A stretch of 64,000 bases of DNA from positions 2,852,001 to 2,916,000 of the forward strand of contig NZ_JAIEZP010000001.1 of the NCBI RefSeq assembly GCF_019679475.1. Direction: 5' to 3'. The notes under the pieces were generated by a model, which worked only from the letters and a program-made list of their open reading frames with translations, ran no database searches and was not told where the DNA came from. Below, piece after piece: positions 8,197 through 15,891 of the stretch (position 1 is the first letter of the stretch; each line of letters opens with the position of its first letter). The stretch comes from Hyphomonas sediminis. Lineage in GTDB: Bacteria > Pseudomonadota > Alphaproteobacteria > Caulobacterales > Hyphomonadaceae. A program made the translations under genes and the position numbers.

Positions 8197-8228
8197 GCCG
8201 GGATTGATGAAATTTCATCGATTCCGGC
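8197..8228. repeat. 32-bp inverted repeat before the diguanylate cyclase gene
   Basis: The 16-base halves 8197-8212 and 8213-8228 are complementary at 14 positions, and the other two are G:T pairs, so the RNA could pair along its full length. The core GATGAAATTTCATC is a perfect 14-bp palindrome. It lies 77 bp after the aminotransferase stop and 70 bp before the next start. It may be a terminator-like stem or a dimer operator. The rest of 8120-8297 shows nothing else definite. Confidence 0.5.
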
Positions 8229-8297
8229 TAACCCTGCGGCAAGCTCGATTATGCATAACAGCCCGGTAACCAAGATGTTCTGGGGGGAACGTTTTCC

Positions 8298-9407
8298 GTG
8301 CTGAGCTATCCGCCGCCACGATTCGAGCAGCAGAAATCCGAAGTGCTACAGCGCTACCGGATTCTGAAAAGCGAAGAGATCCACGACGCTGACCATATAG
8401 CGCGCACAGCTGCCCTCGCGCTCGACGTTCCGATCGTCATCGTCGCGCTGAACGAGCGCTATCGCCACTGGTATCGCGCCGCCCATGGCGTCCCTGCTGA
8501 AGATATGGACACCCTGCAGGAATTCTGCGCCCACGCCAATCTGGCGGACGACGCCTTTGTCGTCCCCGATGCCCGGCAGGAACCCTATTTCGAGCGGGAA
8601 CCCGCCGTCCTCGGCCACCCCAATGTCGTCTTCTTTGCTGGCGCGCCGTTGACCGATCCGGACGGAAAGCGCTTCGGCACGCTGTGCCTGATCGATAACC
8701 GTCCGCGCTCCCTCTCCACAGACCAGCTCGGCCTGCTCGCAAGCCTTGCTGACATCGTGTCAAAAGACATCTGCATCTGCAGTGCTGGGCGTTATGCGGT
8801 TCAGGATCTCATCAATGTCGAGGAAGAGCGCTGCGCGCTTTACGATCTCGCTGTCACAGATCCGCTTACCAAGGCGCTGAACCGCCGCGCCTTCTTCCGC
8901 TTTGCCGAGCGTGAAATCCACCGCGCGCGCCGCCACGATCATCCAATCAGTGTCCTGATGTTTGATATTGATCACTTCAAGCGCGTGAACGACATTCACG
9001 GCCATGCTGCAGGCGATGAAGTCATCATCCGCCTTGCGCGCCTCGTGATGGACAATATCCGCGAGGCAGACCTGCTCGGCCGCCTCGGCGGCGAAGAATT
9101 TGGCCTTGTGCTTCCCGAAACGCCCGCCGAGGCCGCCCTGCAACTCGCCAATCGTCTGCGCGAAGCTGCCAAGGCTCTGCGCTTCCGCAGCGGCGAAGGC
9201 TCGTTCGATGTTTCGATCAGCCTTGGCGTCAGCCATCCCTATGATCCGGAGGCGGATATTCACCCCTCTCTGGAGCGGGCGGACAAAGCCCTTTACCGCG
9301 CCAAACGCCTTGGGCGCGATCGGGCCGAACTGATCTCTTCGTCGGCTTGGGAAGAGGCCACGATCATCCAGCTGCCAGGCACGCGCCGGAATACCGACGC
9401 GGCCTGA
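8298..9407 (+). CDS. GAF-GGDEF diguanylate cyclase
   Basis: 369 residues. An N-terminal GAF domain (about 25-158) includes FCAHANL and GAPLTDPDGKRFGTLCLIDN, the form common in bacterial GAF sensors. A GGDEF domain (about 182-355) follows with DPLTKALNRRAF, MFDIDHFKRVND and the catalytic GGEEF at 264-268. An RxxD inhibitory site (READ, 255-258) sits five residues before GGEEF, so the enzyme is probably active and product-inhibited. It should make cyclic di-GMP in the cytosol in response to a ligand of the GAF domain; there are no membrane segments. The start is GTG 8298 behind GGGGGG. It stands alone between the aminotransferase operon and a convergent PepSY gene. Confidence 0.92.
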   Translation: MLSYPPPRFEQQKSEVLQRYRILKSEEIHDADHIARTAALALDVPIVIVALNERYRHWYRAAHGVPAEDMDTLQEFCAHANLADDAFVVPDARQEPYFEREPAVLGHPNVVFFAGAPLTDPDGKRFGTLCLIDNRPRSLSTDQLGLLASLADIVSKDICICSAGRYAVQDLINVEEERCALYDLAVTDPLTKALNRRAFFRFAEREIHRARRHDHPISVLMFDIDHFKRVNDIHGHAAGDEVIIRLARLVMDNIREADLLGRLGGEEFGLVLPETPAEAALQLANRLREAAKALRFRSGEGSFDVSISLGVSHPYDPEADIHPSLERADKALYRAKRLGRDRAELISSSAWEEATIIQLPGTRRNTDAA

Positions 9408-9420
9408 GGCAGCCAACAGG

Positions 9421-9738
9421 TCACCGGTTCGGGCCGCAATCATCGTCCCGCTTCCGGCGCACTTCCTTGCCGGTCGCCGCGTTGAATTTCAGCTCCAGGC
9501 AATGCCCGGTCGCGGTCAGGCCCTTCACCTCGATCCGGCGATCATCCAGTTCGTAACCCACCACCTGGAAGCCCTGCGCGGCAAGCCGCTGCACAGCCTC
9601 CTCATAGCTTGCCTTTGCGCCGATGTCGTAACGCGCCGGGGTCGGCATGGGCGAGGCATCAGATTGCGCGCGTGCCGGCGCGCCACTCAGCGTGCAGACA
9701 GTGAACGCAATGAGAGCGGATTTCATCATGGGGGTCAT
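9421..9738 (-). CDS. Exported PepSY-domain protein
   Basis: 105 residues. Signal peptide about 1-25 (ends PARAQS), then one PepSY-like unit: SYEEAVQRLAAQGFQVVGYELDDRRIEVKGLTATG... LELKFNAATGKEVRRKRDDD. PepSY domains bind or inhibit peptidases and often sit beside two-component systems. It is divergent from a second PepSY gene followed by such a system. Start ATG 9738 is preceded by AAGGAACC. The C-terminus has RKRDDDC. Function beyond the domain call is unknown. Confidence 0.75.
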   Translation of the reverse strand: MTPMMKSALIAFTVCTLSGAPARAQSDASPMPTPARYDIGAKASYEEAVQRLAAQGFQVVGYELDDRRIEVKGLTATGHCLELKFNAATGKEVRRKRDDDCGPNR

Positions 9739-9823
9739 GGCTGGGTTCCTTTTGCATACCCGGCCGGGTCTTGAGCGCCCGGCCTCTGGGGTATGCTTTG
9801 CCCTGCGCTGTCTGACAGGGCGC

Positions 9824-9958
9824 TGCTCCCAACTGTCAGCTTTCTGTCAGCGCCCGTCTGCGATATGCCCGGAACTGATCCAGAATGTACCCGAAATGGA
9901 GCAAACTGTCCCGTGTTGTCCCGATTTGTACCCAAAATGACACTGTTTGGGTGCCTTT
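9824..9958. repeat. Phased 10-bp repeat array, copy A
   Basis: On the plus strand, units beginning TG recur at 9824, 9834, 9845, 9866, 9876, 9886, 9897, 9907, 9917, 9927 and 9938, spaced 10-11 bp apart except for one double step. The best are TGTCCCGTGT and TGTCCCGATT. On the minus strand they read CGGGACA with CAAACA at 9949-9944. The minus strand shares ACAAATCGGGACAA with copy B near 19.17 kb. The array fills the divergent promoter region of the two PepSY genes and runs into the first codons of the second. Confidence 0.7.
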
Positions 9959-10260
9959 TGATCGTCGCCGTCATGCCCGCCCTGGCAGATCGTGACGACC
10001 GGAAGGACCGGGACGATCACCGCCGCCATGATCAGGAAATCGTCTGGGACGCTCGCAAGCGTGGCGAGATCCTTCCCCTGGAAGTCATCCTTGGCGGCGT
10101 CCTGCAAAGTTATCCCGGCGAGATTCTGAAGCTGGAACTGGACGATGAAGACGGTCAGCTGATCTACGAACTCGAAGTCCTCACCCGGCGCGGAATTGTG
10201 TTGGAGATAGAGGTAGATGCAAAGACTGGCACCATCCTCGATGTCGAGGAGGATGATTGA
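9937..10260 (+). CDS. Small exported PepSY-domain protein, first gene of a two-component operon
   Basis: 107 residues from ATG 9937: signal peptide MTLFGCLLIVAVMPALA, a charged linker (DRDDRKDRDDHRRHD), then a PepSY unit with LEVILGGVLQSYPGEILKLEL, YELEVLTRRGIVLEIEVDAKTGTIL and an acidic end. The frame is open further upstream (ATGs at 9793 and 9865), but that part is repeat array and gives no sensible protein. There is no good Shine-Dalgarno, so the start is a judgement. Its stop overlaps the response regulator start (TGATG). It may modulate the sensor kinase from the periplasm, as known for other PepSY partners; that is inference. Confidence 0.7.
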   Translation: MTLFGCLLIVAVMPALADRDDRKDRDDHRRHDQEIVWDARKRGEILPLEVILGGVLQSYPGEILKLELDDEDGQLIYELEVLTRRGIVLEIEVDAKTGTILDVEEDD

Positions 10261-10922
10261 TGCGGGTTCTCCTGGTCGAAGATGAACCCTTGATTTCAGA
10301 GGATATTTCCACCGCCCTCACCGATTCTGGCTTCATGGTGGACCTCGCCCGCGACGGCGAAGACGCCTGGTTCAAGGGGGATACGGAAAGCTATGACGCC
10401 GTGATCCTGGACCTCGGCCTCCCCCGTATGGATGGCCTCTCCGTCCTCAAACGCTGGCGCGCCGCCGGAATGATTACGCCCATCCTCATCCTCTCCGCCC
10501 GCGGAAGCTGGATGGAACGCGTCGACGGCATAGAAGCCGGCGCAGATGATTACCTTCCAAAACCCTTTGAAATGGCTGAACTTATCGTTCGCCTCCGCGC
10601 GCTCATCCGCCGCTCCGCCGGTATGGCCCAGCCCATTCTCCAGGCCGGCGACCTTCTCGTCGACACTCGCCGCATGACCATCGCCTATGCTGGCCAGCCC
10701 GTTCGCGTCACCCCGCTGGAATTCCGCCTGGTGGACTATCTCGTCCACAACATGAACCGCACTGTCTCCGCCGGGGAACTCTCCGAACACCTCCACGGCG
10801 TTGAAGATACCGGCGACACCAATGCCATCGAGGCCATCGTCTCCCGCCTCCGCCGCAAGCTCGGTCCTGGTGTAATCAATACACGGCGCGGCTTTGGCTA
10901 CATCATCGAAGCAGGCGCGTGA
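10260..10922 (+). CDS. OmpR/PhoB-family response regulator
   Basis: 220 residues from ATG 10260 (GAGGAGG upstream). Receiver domain 1-115: acidic pair in LLVEDEP, phosphoacceptor Asp51 in VILDLGLPRMDG, and the conserved Lys in YLPKPFEMAEL. A winged-helix DNA-binding domain follows (about 125-220) with TPLEFRLVDYLV, LSEHLHG and IVSRLRRKLGPGVINTRRGFGYII. It overlaps the PepSY gene and the kinase gene by one and four bases, so the three form one coupled unit. It resembles the QseB/PhoP branch. Target genes are unknown; the PepSY genes are the obvious candidates. Confidence 0.93.
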   Translation: MRVLLVEDEPLISEDISTALTDSGFMVDLARDGEDAWFKGDTESYDAVILDLGLPRMDGLSVLKRWRAAGMITPILILSARGSWMERVDGIEAGADDYLPKPFEMAELIVRLRALIRRSAGMAQPILQAGDLLVDTRRMTIAYAGQPVRVTPLEFRLVDYLVHNMNRTVSAGELSEHLHGVEDTGDTNAIEAIVSRLRRKLGPGVINTRRGFGYIIEAGA

Positions 10923-12241
10923 CCTCCCTGCGCTCCATCCGGTTGCGGCTTCTGGCAGGCGGCGCGCTGGCGGTCGCTGCCGCGCTCCTGATCTCGTGGC
11001 TCACTCTGGTCCTGCTGTTCGACAGCCACATCCGCCGCAATACGGAAGACGACCTCATCCGCCATGGCCGCGACCTCGCCAGTGCGATAACCTTCACACC
11101 CTCAGATTTCTCGACTGACGCCTACCGCCCTGCCGATCTGCGCTTTGACCGGCCTGCCAGCGGCCTCTACTGGCAGGTTTCGAGCGGCGAGAGCATCCAC
11201 CGCTCACGTTCGCTTTGGGACAATTCCCTCCAGCCGCCGCACCATGTGGACGGCACAAGCTGGCACAGGGATACCGCCAAAGGCCCGTTCGGTCAGGACG
11301 TTGTGCGCGTGGCGCGCTCTATCCGCGAGCATGATACCGCGCCCCCCGTCACGCTGATCCTTGCCGCCGACAACGCCAATCTGGTGGACGCGCGCGATGA
11401 GTTCTCGCGTGAGATTGCAATCTTCCTCACGCTCCTTTGGGCCGCCTTGAGCGTCGCCGCGTGGATCCAGGTGACTATTGGCCTGTTACCGCTCCGCGCC
11501 GTACAGACGTCCATCAGCGAGCTGAAATCCTCATCGGCCAACCGCCTGAAATCCTCCCGCTTCGCCACCGAAGTAAGCCCACTAGTCAACCAGATCAACG
11601 AACTGGCGGACGCCCGCGAACAAGATCTTCAAGCCGCACGGGACCGCGCTGCAAACCTCGCGCACAGTTTGAAAACACCGCTTTCCGCCTTGCGCGCCAT
11701 GGCTCGGAAAGTCCGCGCCAACGGCGAGGAAGATATAGCGGACGGCCTTGAACACTCAATCCAGACGGCATCGGAAGCAATCGATCGGGAACTCGCCCGC
11801 GCCCGCACTGCTGCCAGTCTGGAGCGCGGCCCCACTGCGCCTGCCCCGGTGTTGGAACGGTTGATCGCCGTGCTGGCCCGGACCGAGCGGGGCGATCGTA
11901 TCGACTTTGAAACAGATTGCGCCAAGGACGCCACCCTGCCTGTCGCGGAAGACCAGCTGATGGAAATGCTTGGCCCGCTTATGGAAAACGCCGCGCGCTA
12001 TGCTCACACGAAGGTAAAGGTCACCGCAAAGGCGGGTGAGCTTGTCGTCGAAGATGACGGCCCTGGCCTTGGAAGCGCTGACCGCGCATTGGTGGTGCTT
12101 CGCGGCCAGCGCGCAGACGAACGTTCCGGCGGGCATGGGTTGGGCCTGGCAATCGCGAATGATCTTGCAGAAGCAACTGATGGGAAACTTGAACTGGGCA
12201 CCTCGTCGCTTGGTGGCCTCAAGGCAAGGTTGGTCTGGTAG
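10919..12241 (+). CDS. Membrane sensor histidine kinase
   Basis: 440 residues, GTG start overlapping the regulator stop (GTGA). Two membrane helices (about 12-34 and 166-190) enclose a periplasmic sensor of about 130 residues. A HAMP-like linker is followed by a dimerisation domain with H249 in NLAHSLKTPLSALRAM, and an ATPase domain with N-box PLMENAARYAHTKVK and G-boxes VEDDGPGLG and GHGLGLAIANDL. Architecture matches PhoQ/QseC-type kinases that phosphorylate the partner just upstream. The 3' end overlaps a convergent membrane-protein gene by 23 bases. The signal is unknown; the acidic PepSY partner hints at an envelope or cation cue. Confidence 0.92.
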   Translation: MTSLRSIRLRLLAGGALAVAAALLISWLTLVLLFDSHIRRNTEDDLIRHGRDLASAITFTPSDFSTDAYRPADLRFDRPASGLYWQVSSGESIHRSRSLWDNSLQPPHHVDGTSWHRDTAKGPFGQDVVRVARSIREHDTAPPVTLILAADNANLVDARDEFSREIAIFLTLLWAALSVAAWIQVTIGLLPLRAVQTSISELKSSSANRLKSSRFATEVSPLVNQINELADAREQDLQAARDRAANLAHSLKTPLSALRAMARKVRANGEEDIADGLEHSIQTASEAIDRELARARTAASLERGPTAPAPVLERLIAVLARTERGDRIDFETDCAKDATLPVAEDQLMEMLGPLMENAARYAHTKVKVTAKAGELVVEDDGPGLGSADRALVVLRGQRADERSGGHGLGLAIANDLAEATDGKLELGTSSLGGLKARLVW

Positions 12242-12812
12242 CGACCCGCCGCACCAAAATCATCGCAACAAACAACAGGCACGCTACGCCGACCGCTGCC
12301 GGAAACAGCACAGTCGTCCAGGAATAATGCTCCAGCGCAGCGACAACCAATCCATTTCGCAACGCACCCAAAGCAAAGAACAGCGCATTTTCATCACGCG
12401 GATTGGCATAGGCTTTTCGCACTGAAGGACCAAATCCCAGAAGGTCCACAACCGTCAGCACGAGCACAGCGGAGAATGCCGTTTCCGTGAAATACCAAAG
12501 CGGCAAGGCGCTGACCGCCAAGAGAAGAAACATCCAATCGGACGACAGGAACTTTGTGTCCGCCGACTTCAGCGATGACAGGATGGCAACCAGAACCGTA
12601 ATGACGCCCGACACCGCAATCGGCCAGGCACCAACGCCAGCCCCATCGGAGAGTTGCGCCAGCGCGACAACGAATGTACCCGCGCCCCAAATCGCCCATG
12701 AAAAGACATGCGGGCGGATTTCGTTTCGCAGAATGCCGCGGACATAAGGATAAAACGCCACGAAGGTCAGCAGCAATGCGGCCAGCCCCAGCAGCTCTTT
12801 CGTGCCGCTCAC
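12219..12812 (-). CDS. Integral membrane protein of unknown function, end of folate operon
   Basis: 197 residues, almost entirely hydrophobic with six or seven predicted helices (for example LLGLAALLLTFVAFYPYV near the N-terminus and VGVACLLFVAMILV near the end). The first helices with FYPYVRGILRNEIRPHVFSWAIWG faintly recall PQ-loop/SemiSWEET transporters, but the signature is not clear enough to claim it. The start is GTG, overlapping the folK stop (GTGA), so it belongs transcriptionally to the folate operon. Its 3' end overlaps the kinase gene on the other strand. A role in transport is possible but not shown. Confidence 0.65.
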   Translation of the reverse strand: MSGTKELLGLAALLLTFVAFYPYVRGILRNEIRPHVFSWAIWGAGTFVVALAQLSDGAGVGAWPIAVSGVITVLVAILSSLKSADTKFLSSDWMFLLLAVSALPLWYFTETAFSAVLVLTVVDLLGFGPSVRKAYANPRDENALFFALGALRNGLVVAALEHYSWTTVLFPAAVGVACLLFVAMILVRRVATRPTLP

Positions 12813-13309
12813 TCCGCCACTTTCCCCAAAGGGCCAAGTTTGCGCATTCCTGGCTCCGGCTCCACCAGCGCAAGTTTTTTGCGGATCGTCGCTCCGGCGA
12901 TCACCTTCTCTGGCGCAATCTCTGCCAGCGGCGCCAACACGAACGTCCGCATCAGCATGCGCGGATGCGGTAGCGTCAACACTTCGCCGGTCAGTACAAC
13001 ATCGTCATAATACAGAACATCTATATCGAGGGTTCGCGGCCCCCAGCGCAGGCTTCGCTCCCGACCATGCTCGCGCTCGATCGCCAAACAGGTTTCCAAC
13101 ACTTCCATTGGCGAAAGGCTGGTCTCCAGCAAAACACATGCATTCAGGAAATGCGGTTGTTCTTCGACACCCCAGGGCGGCGTTTCCCAGAGCGACGAGC
13201 GCGCCGTCACGCGAATACCTTCACGGGATTCCAGCGCCTGCACAGCGCCGGCCAGATGCGCCTCACGGTCCCCAAGATTGGAGCCAAGACCCAGCGCAAC
13301 TTCAGCCAT
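12809..13309 (-). CDS. folK: 2-amino-4-hydroxy-6-hydroxymethyldihydropteridine diphosphokinase
   Basis: 166 residues from ATG 13309, the normal HPPK length. It contains VALGLGSNLGDREAHL at the N-terminus, the LWETPPWG loop, FLNACVLLET and the signature RWGPRTLDIDVLYYDD with the two Mg-binding aspartates. It transfers pyrophosphate from ATP to 6-hydroxymethyl-7,8-dihydropterin, the step before FolP. An earlier in-frame start at 13348 exists, but 13309 gives a natural N-terminus and only an 8-base overlap with folB. It is the sixth gene of the operon. Confidence 0.93.
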   Translation of the reverse strand: MAEVALGLGSNLGDREAHLAGAVQALESREGIRVTARSSLWETPPWGVEEQPHFLNACVLLETSLSPMEVLETCLAIEREHGRERSLRWGPRTLDIDVLYYDDVVLTGEVLTLPHPRMLMRTFVLAPLAEIAPEKVIAGATIRKKLALVEPEPGMRKLGPLGKVAE

Positions 13310-13667
13310 GGCGCTCTCGTTCGATCGCGATGCCGACATGATTGACAATGTGACGGATGGGCGCCCGGGGCTTACGGATTTCTACACGGATCCGGCGGAT
13401 CGGCGGGAAGTTTGAAAACACGGCCGAGGCAATGCGCTCCGCCAGGGTTTCAATAAGGTTGAAGACTTCCGCCTCCGAAACACTGACAACCAGATCGCAA
13501 ATTTCGCCGTAACAAACCGTATCTTCCATCACATCGCGCGGCGGCTTGTCCGGATACATATCGCAAGTGATGTCCACTTCGAAAATCTGCCCCAGCGCTT
13601 TCTCCGCCTCCTTCAGGCCGTGATAGCCATGGATACGCAGATTGCGGATGATGATCTCAGTTTTCAT
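13302..13667 (-). CDS. folB: Dihydroneopterin aldolase
   Basis: 121 residues, standard FolB length. Motifs: IIIRNLRIHGYHGLKEAEKALGQIFEVDI with the catalytic-site Tyr/His/Gly region, the VCYGEICDLV strand, NLIETLAERIAS with the conserved Glu, and the Lys in VEIRKPRAPI. It cleaves dihydroneopterin to hydroxymethyldihydropterin and glycolaldehyde in the cytosol. It overlaps folP by 11 bases and folK by 8, indicating translational coupling. Confidence 0.93.
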   Translation of the reverse strand: MKTEIIIRNLRIHGYHGLKEAEKALGQIFEVDITCDMYPDKPPRDVMEDTVCYGEICDLVVSVSEAEVFNLIETLAERIASAVFSNFPPIRRIRVEIRKPRAPIRHIVNHVGIAIERERHG

Positions 13668-14490
13668 GCCCTGCCCCTTCGATTGCCTGATACAAGCGCA
13701 ACATATCGGTGTGCTCAGCTACATCATGGACCCGCAGGATACGAGCGCCGCGCTGCAGCGCCGCCATATGGGCGGTCAGCGTGCCAGCGAGACGCTCCCC
13801 AACGGGCCGGCCCGTGACATGGCCTATAAAGCTCTTGCGGGAAAGCCCCACCAGGACAGGACAGCCATACCGGCTTAGCGCATCTATCCCGGCAATAACG
13901 TCGATGTTCTGCTGTGGCGTTTTAGCGAACCCGACACCAGGGTCGAGCCAGATATGCTCCCTCGGGATGCCAGAACGCGCGGCGAGCTCAAAGGAGCGAG
14001 CGAAGAAAGCCAGCATGTCACCGACTGCGTCCACGCTCTCGTCTGTCTCGCCGCGATGATAGGTAATGACAATTACCGCCCCAGTGTCAGCAACGGCGGC
14101 TGCCATGTCCGGGTCTCCCGTCATCCCGGTCACATCGTTGACGATAACGGCCCCCGCTTCCACGGCAGCACGCGCAACAGAGGCTTTCACGGTATCTATG
14201 GAAAGAGGCACCGCACTCACACTCGAGAGCCGCTGAATGATCGGCAGCACACGCAGCAGCTCCTCGCCAGCGAACACTTTTTCTGCGCCAGGCCGCGTGG
14301 ACTCGCCCCCAATGTCGATGATATCGGCGCCCTCTTCAATCATACGCATCGCTTGCAGCTCAGCAGCGCCGAGAGAGTCGTGCCGCCCGCCATCGGAGAA
14401 GCTGTCCGGCGTGACGTTCAGTATCCCCATGATCGCGGGCGCTACTTTGACTCGGGCGAGAATGGCATCGCGGCGCGCAAGATTAATCAT
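13657..14490 (-). CDS. folP: Dihydropteroate synthase
   Basis: 277 residues, normal DHPS TIM barrel. Visible motifs: IMGILNVTPDSFSDGG, DIIDIGGESTRPGAE, PLSIDTVKASVARAAVEAGAVIVNDVTG, DPGVGFAKTPQQN and VGLSRKSFIG, the pterin- and pABA-binding loops. It condenses hydroxymethyldihydropterin pyrophosphate with p-aminobenzoate and is the sulfonamide target. It overlaps pabC by 8 bases and folB by 11, so pABA synthesis and its use are encoded in one transcript. Confidence 0.95.
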   Translation of the reverse strand: MINLARRDAILARVKVAPAIMGILNVTPDSFSDGGRHDSLGAAELQAMRMIEEGADIIDIGGESTRPGAEKVFAGEELLRVLPIIQRLSSVSAVPLSIDTVKASVARAAVEAGAVIVNDVTGMTGDPDMAAAVADTGAVIVITYHRGETDESVDAVGDMLAFFARSFELAARSGIPREHIWLDPGVGFAKTPQQNIDVIAGIDALSRYGCPVLVGLSRKSFIGHVTGRPVGERLAGTLTAHMAALQRGARILRVHDVAEHTDMLRLYQAIEGAGHEN

Positions 14491-15310
14491 CGCTTGCTCC
14501 CGTCAGCAGCTCACGGCCAAGCTCCAGAAGCGACGCTGGCAATTGAGAATTCAGTGTGCGCCCGTCAATGGCGCTAACGGGCTGAAACACGCGTAGGCTA
14601 TTGGTAAGGAATACACCATCAGCCTCAACAAGACGTTCAGGCGAGATACTTTCTTCAGATACGACAAAGCCTGCCTTGCCCGCTTCAGAAAGCAACCATC
14701 CCCGCAAAATACCCGGCATGGCGCCGTCCCGCCTGGGCGGCGTGACAAGCCGGTCGCCAAAACAGGCAAACAGATTAGCCGCCGATGCGCACGCAACATT
14801 CCCGCTGACAGACAGCAGCAACGCATCGTCATACCCAGCCGCCGCCGCGCGGCGGAGCGCGATGACATTATCCGTGTAGGATAGGGTTTTATGCTGCACT
14901 GAAGGGGATGTGGGATTTCGGCGAATATCGCTCGTTCCTAGCCGGACGGCAGGCATGGGGAATGGTGCGTCCATGGCTGTGAAACGTGCGATCAATGTCG
15001 GCACATCTGCGCCATCGCCCGCCAACCCGCGCGCGCCCGGTCCACGCGTGAGCGTTAGGCGCAAGGCCCCGTTACCTCCCGCCGGAACTGCCTCATCCGC
15101 CAACGCGCGGACCGCGTCTCGCTGCACCACTATGCCAAGGGCGGCAGCATCCGCCAGCAAGCGTTGCTCGTGCGCGGCCCGTAGAATGATCCGTCCGTTC
15201 ACAACGCGCGCCGTATCGAACACGCCATCGGCGAGCAGCAACCCGCGATCCGTAAGATCGAACGGCAACACATCCTGCGCCCGGCCGGGAGATTGGGACA
15301 TCCGCATCAT
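14483..15310 (-). CDS. pabC: Aminodeoxychorismate lyase (class IV PLP enzyme)
   Basis: 275 residues, usual length. Fold-type IV features: LLLADGVFDTARV near the start, the Schiff-base Lys in QHKTLSYTDNVIALRRA, and substrate/PLP-loop regions NVACASAANLFACFGDRLVTPP and MPGILRGWLL. D-amino acid or branched-chain aminotransferases share this fold. The operon position between pabA and folP, and the short length, make ADC lyase the best call: it releases pyruvate from aminodeoxychorismate to give p-aminobenzoate. The start overlaps the pabA stop (ATGA). Confidence 0.88.
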   Translation of the reverse strand: MMRMSQSPGRAQDVLPFDLTDRGLLLADGVFDTARVVNGRIILRAAHEQRLLADAAALGIVVQRDAVRALADEAVPAGGNGALRLTLTRGPGARGLAGDGADVPTLIARFTAMDAPFPMPAVRLGTSDIRRNPTSPSVQHKTLSYTDNVIALRRAAAAGYDDALLLSVSGNVACASAANLFACFGDRLVTPPRRDGAMPGILRGWLLSEAGKAGFVVSEESISPERLVEADGVFLTNSLRVFQPVSAIDGRTLNSQLPASLLELGRELLTGASDD

Positions 15311-15891
15311 CGCGCGCTCCAGGCTTTTGCCAATGTCAGAAAGTTCCGCAGCATTTGGGAACCATGCTGGGTCATGATCGACTCCGGGTGAAACTGCACG
15401 CCATAAACTGGCCGCTCGCGATGGGAGAGCGCCATCACCTCGCCAGACGGCGACGTCGCATCAATGCGCAACACGCTCTCCTCAGCGGGCGGCGCGGCGA
15501 TCAGCGAGTGATACAGGCCAACTTCCACATCAACAGGCACCCCCTCGAACAACCCAGCTCTTGAATGAGAAATACGGGCAGACCGCCCATGCGCCGGGCT
15601 TGTGGACCGCTCAACCGTCCACCCATGCGCAGCAGCAATGGCTTGATGCCCCAGGCAAACCCCGAGGATGGGTGTCTTGTCACCCAGCCTCCGGATAACC
15701 TCCAGGGAAACGCCCGCTTCCAGGGGCGTGCAGGGGCCGGGCGAAATGACGATGGCTTCTGGTGATCTGGCGGCGATCTCGGAAACGGTGATCCGATCAC
15801 TGTCGACCACGGATATTTCCGCACCCAGCTCGGAGAAATACCGCGCCAGATTGAACACGAAACTGTCCCGGTTATTCAACATCAGGATCAT
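15307..15891 (-). CDS. pabA: Aminodeoxychorismate synthase, glutamine amidotransferase subunit
   Basis: 194 residues from ATG 15891. It starts MILMLNNRDSFVFNLARYF, typical of PabA/TrpG, and has the class I amidotransferase triad: Cys in GVCLGHQAIAAAHG, and His and Glu in GVQFHPESIMTQHG; the oxyanion strand reads VISPGPCTP. It hydrolyses glutamine and passes ammonia to PabB. A longer in-frame start at 15945 would overlap pabB by 58 bases; 15891 gives the usual ATGA overlap. It could also serve TrpE, as PabA does in some bacteria. Confidence 0.92.
   Translation of the reverse strand: MILMLNNRDSFVFNLARYFSELGAEISVVDSDRITVSEIAARSPEAIVISPGPCTPLEAGVSLEVIRRLGDKTPILGVCLGHQAIAAAHGWTVERSTSPAHGRSARISHSRAGLFEGVPVDVEVGLYHSLIAAPPAEESVLRIDATSPSGEVMALSHRERPVYGVQFHPESIMTQHGSQMLRNFLTLAKAWSAR

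Noticed and set aside
14483-15310. Alternative call as D-amino acid aminotransferase
   Set aside because: The same fold, but placement between pabA and folP with tight overlaps makes aminodeoxychorismate lyase the better call.
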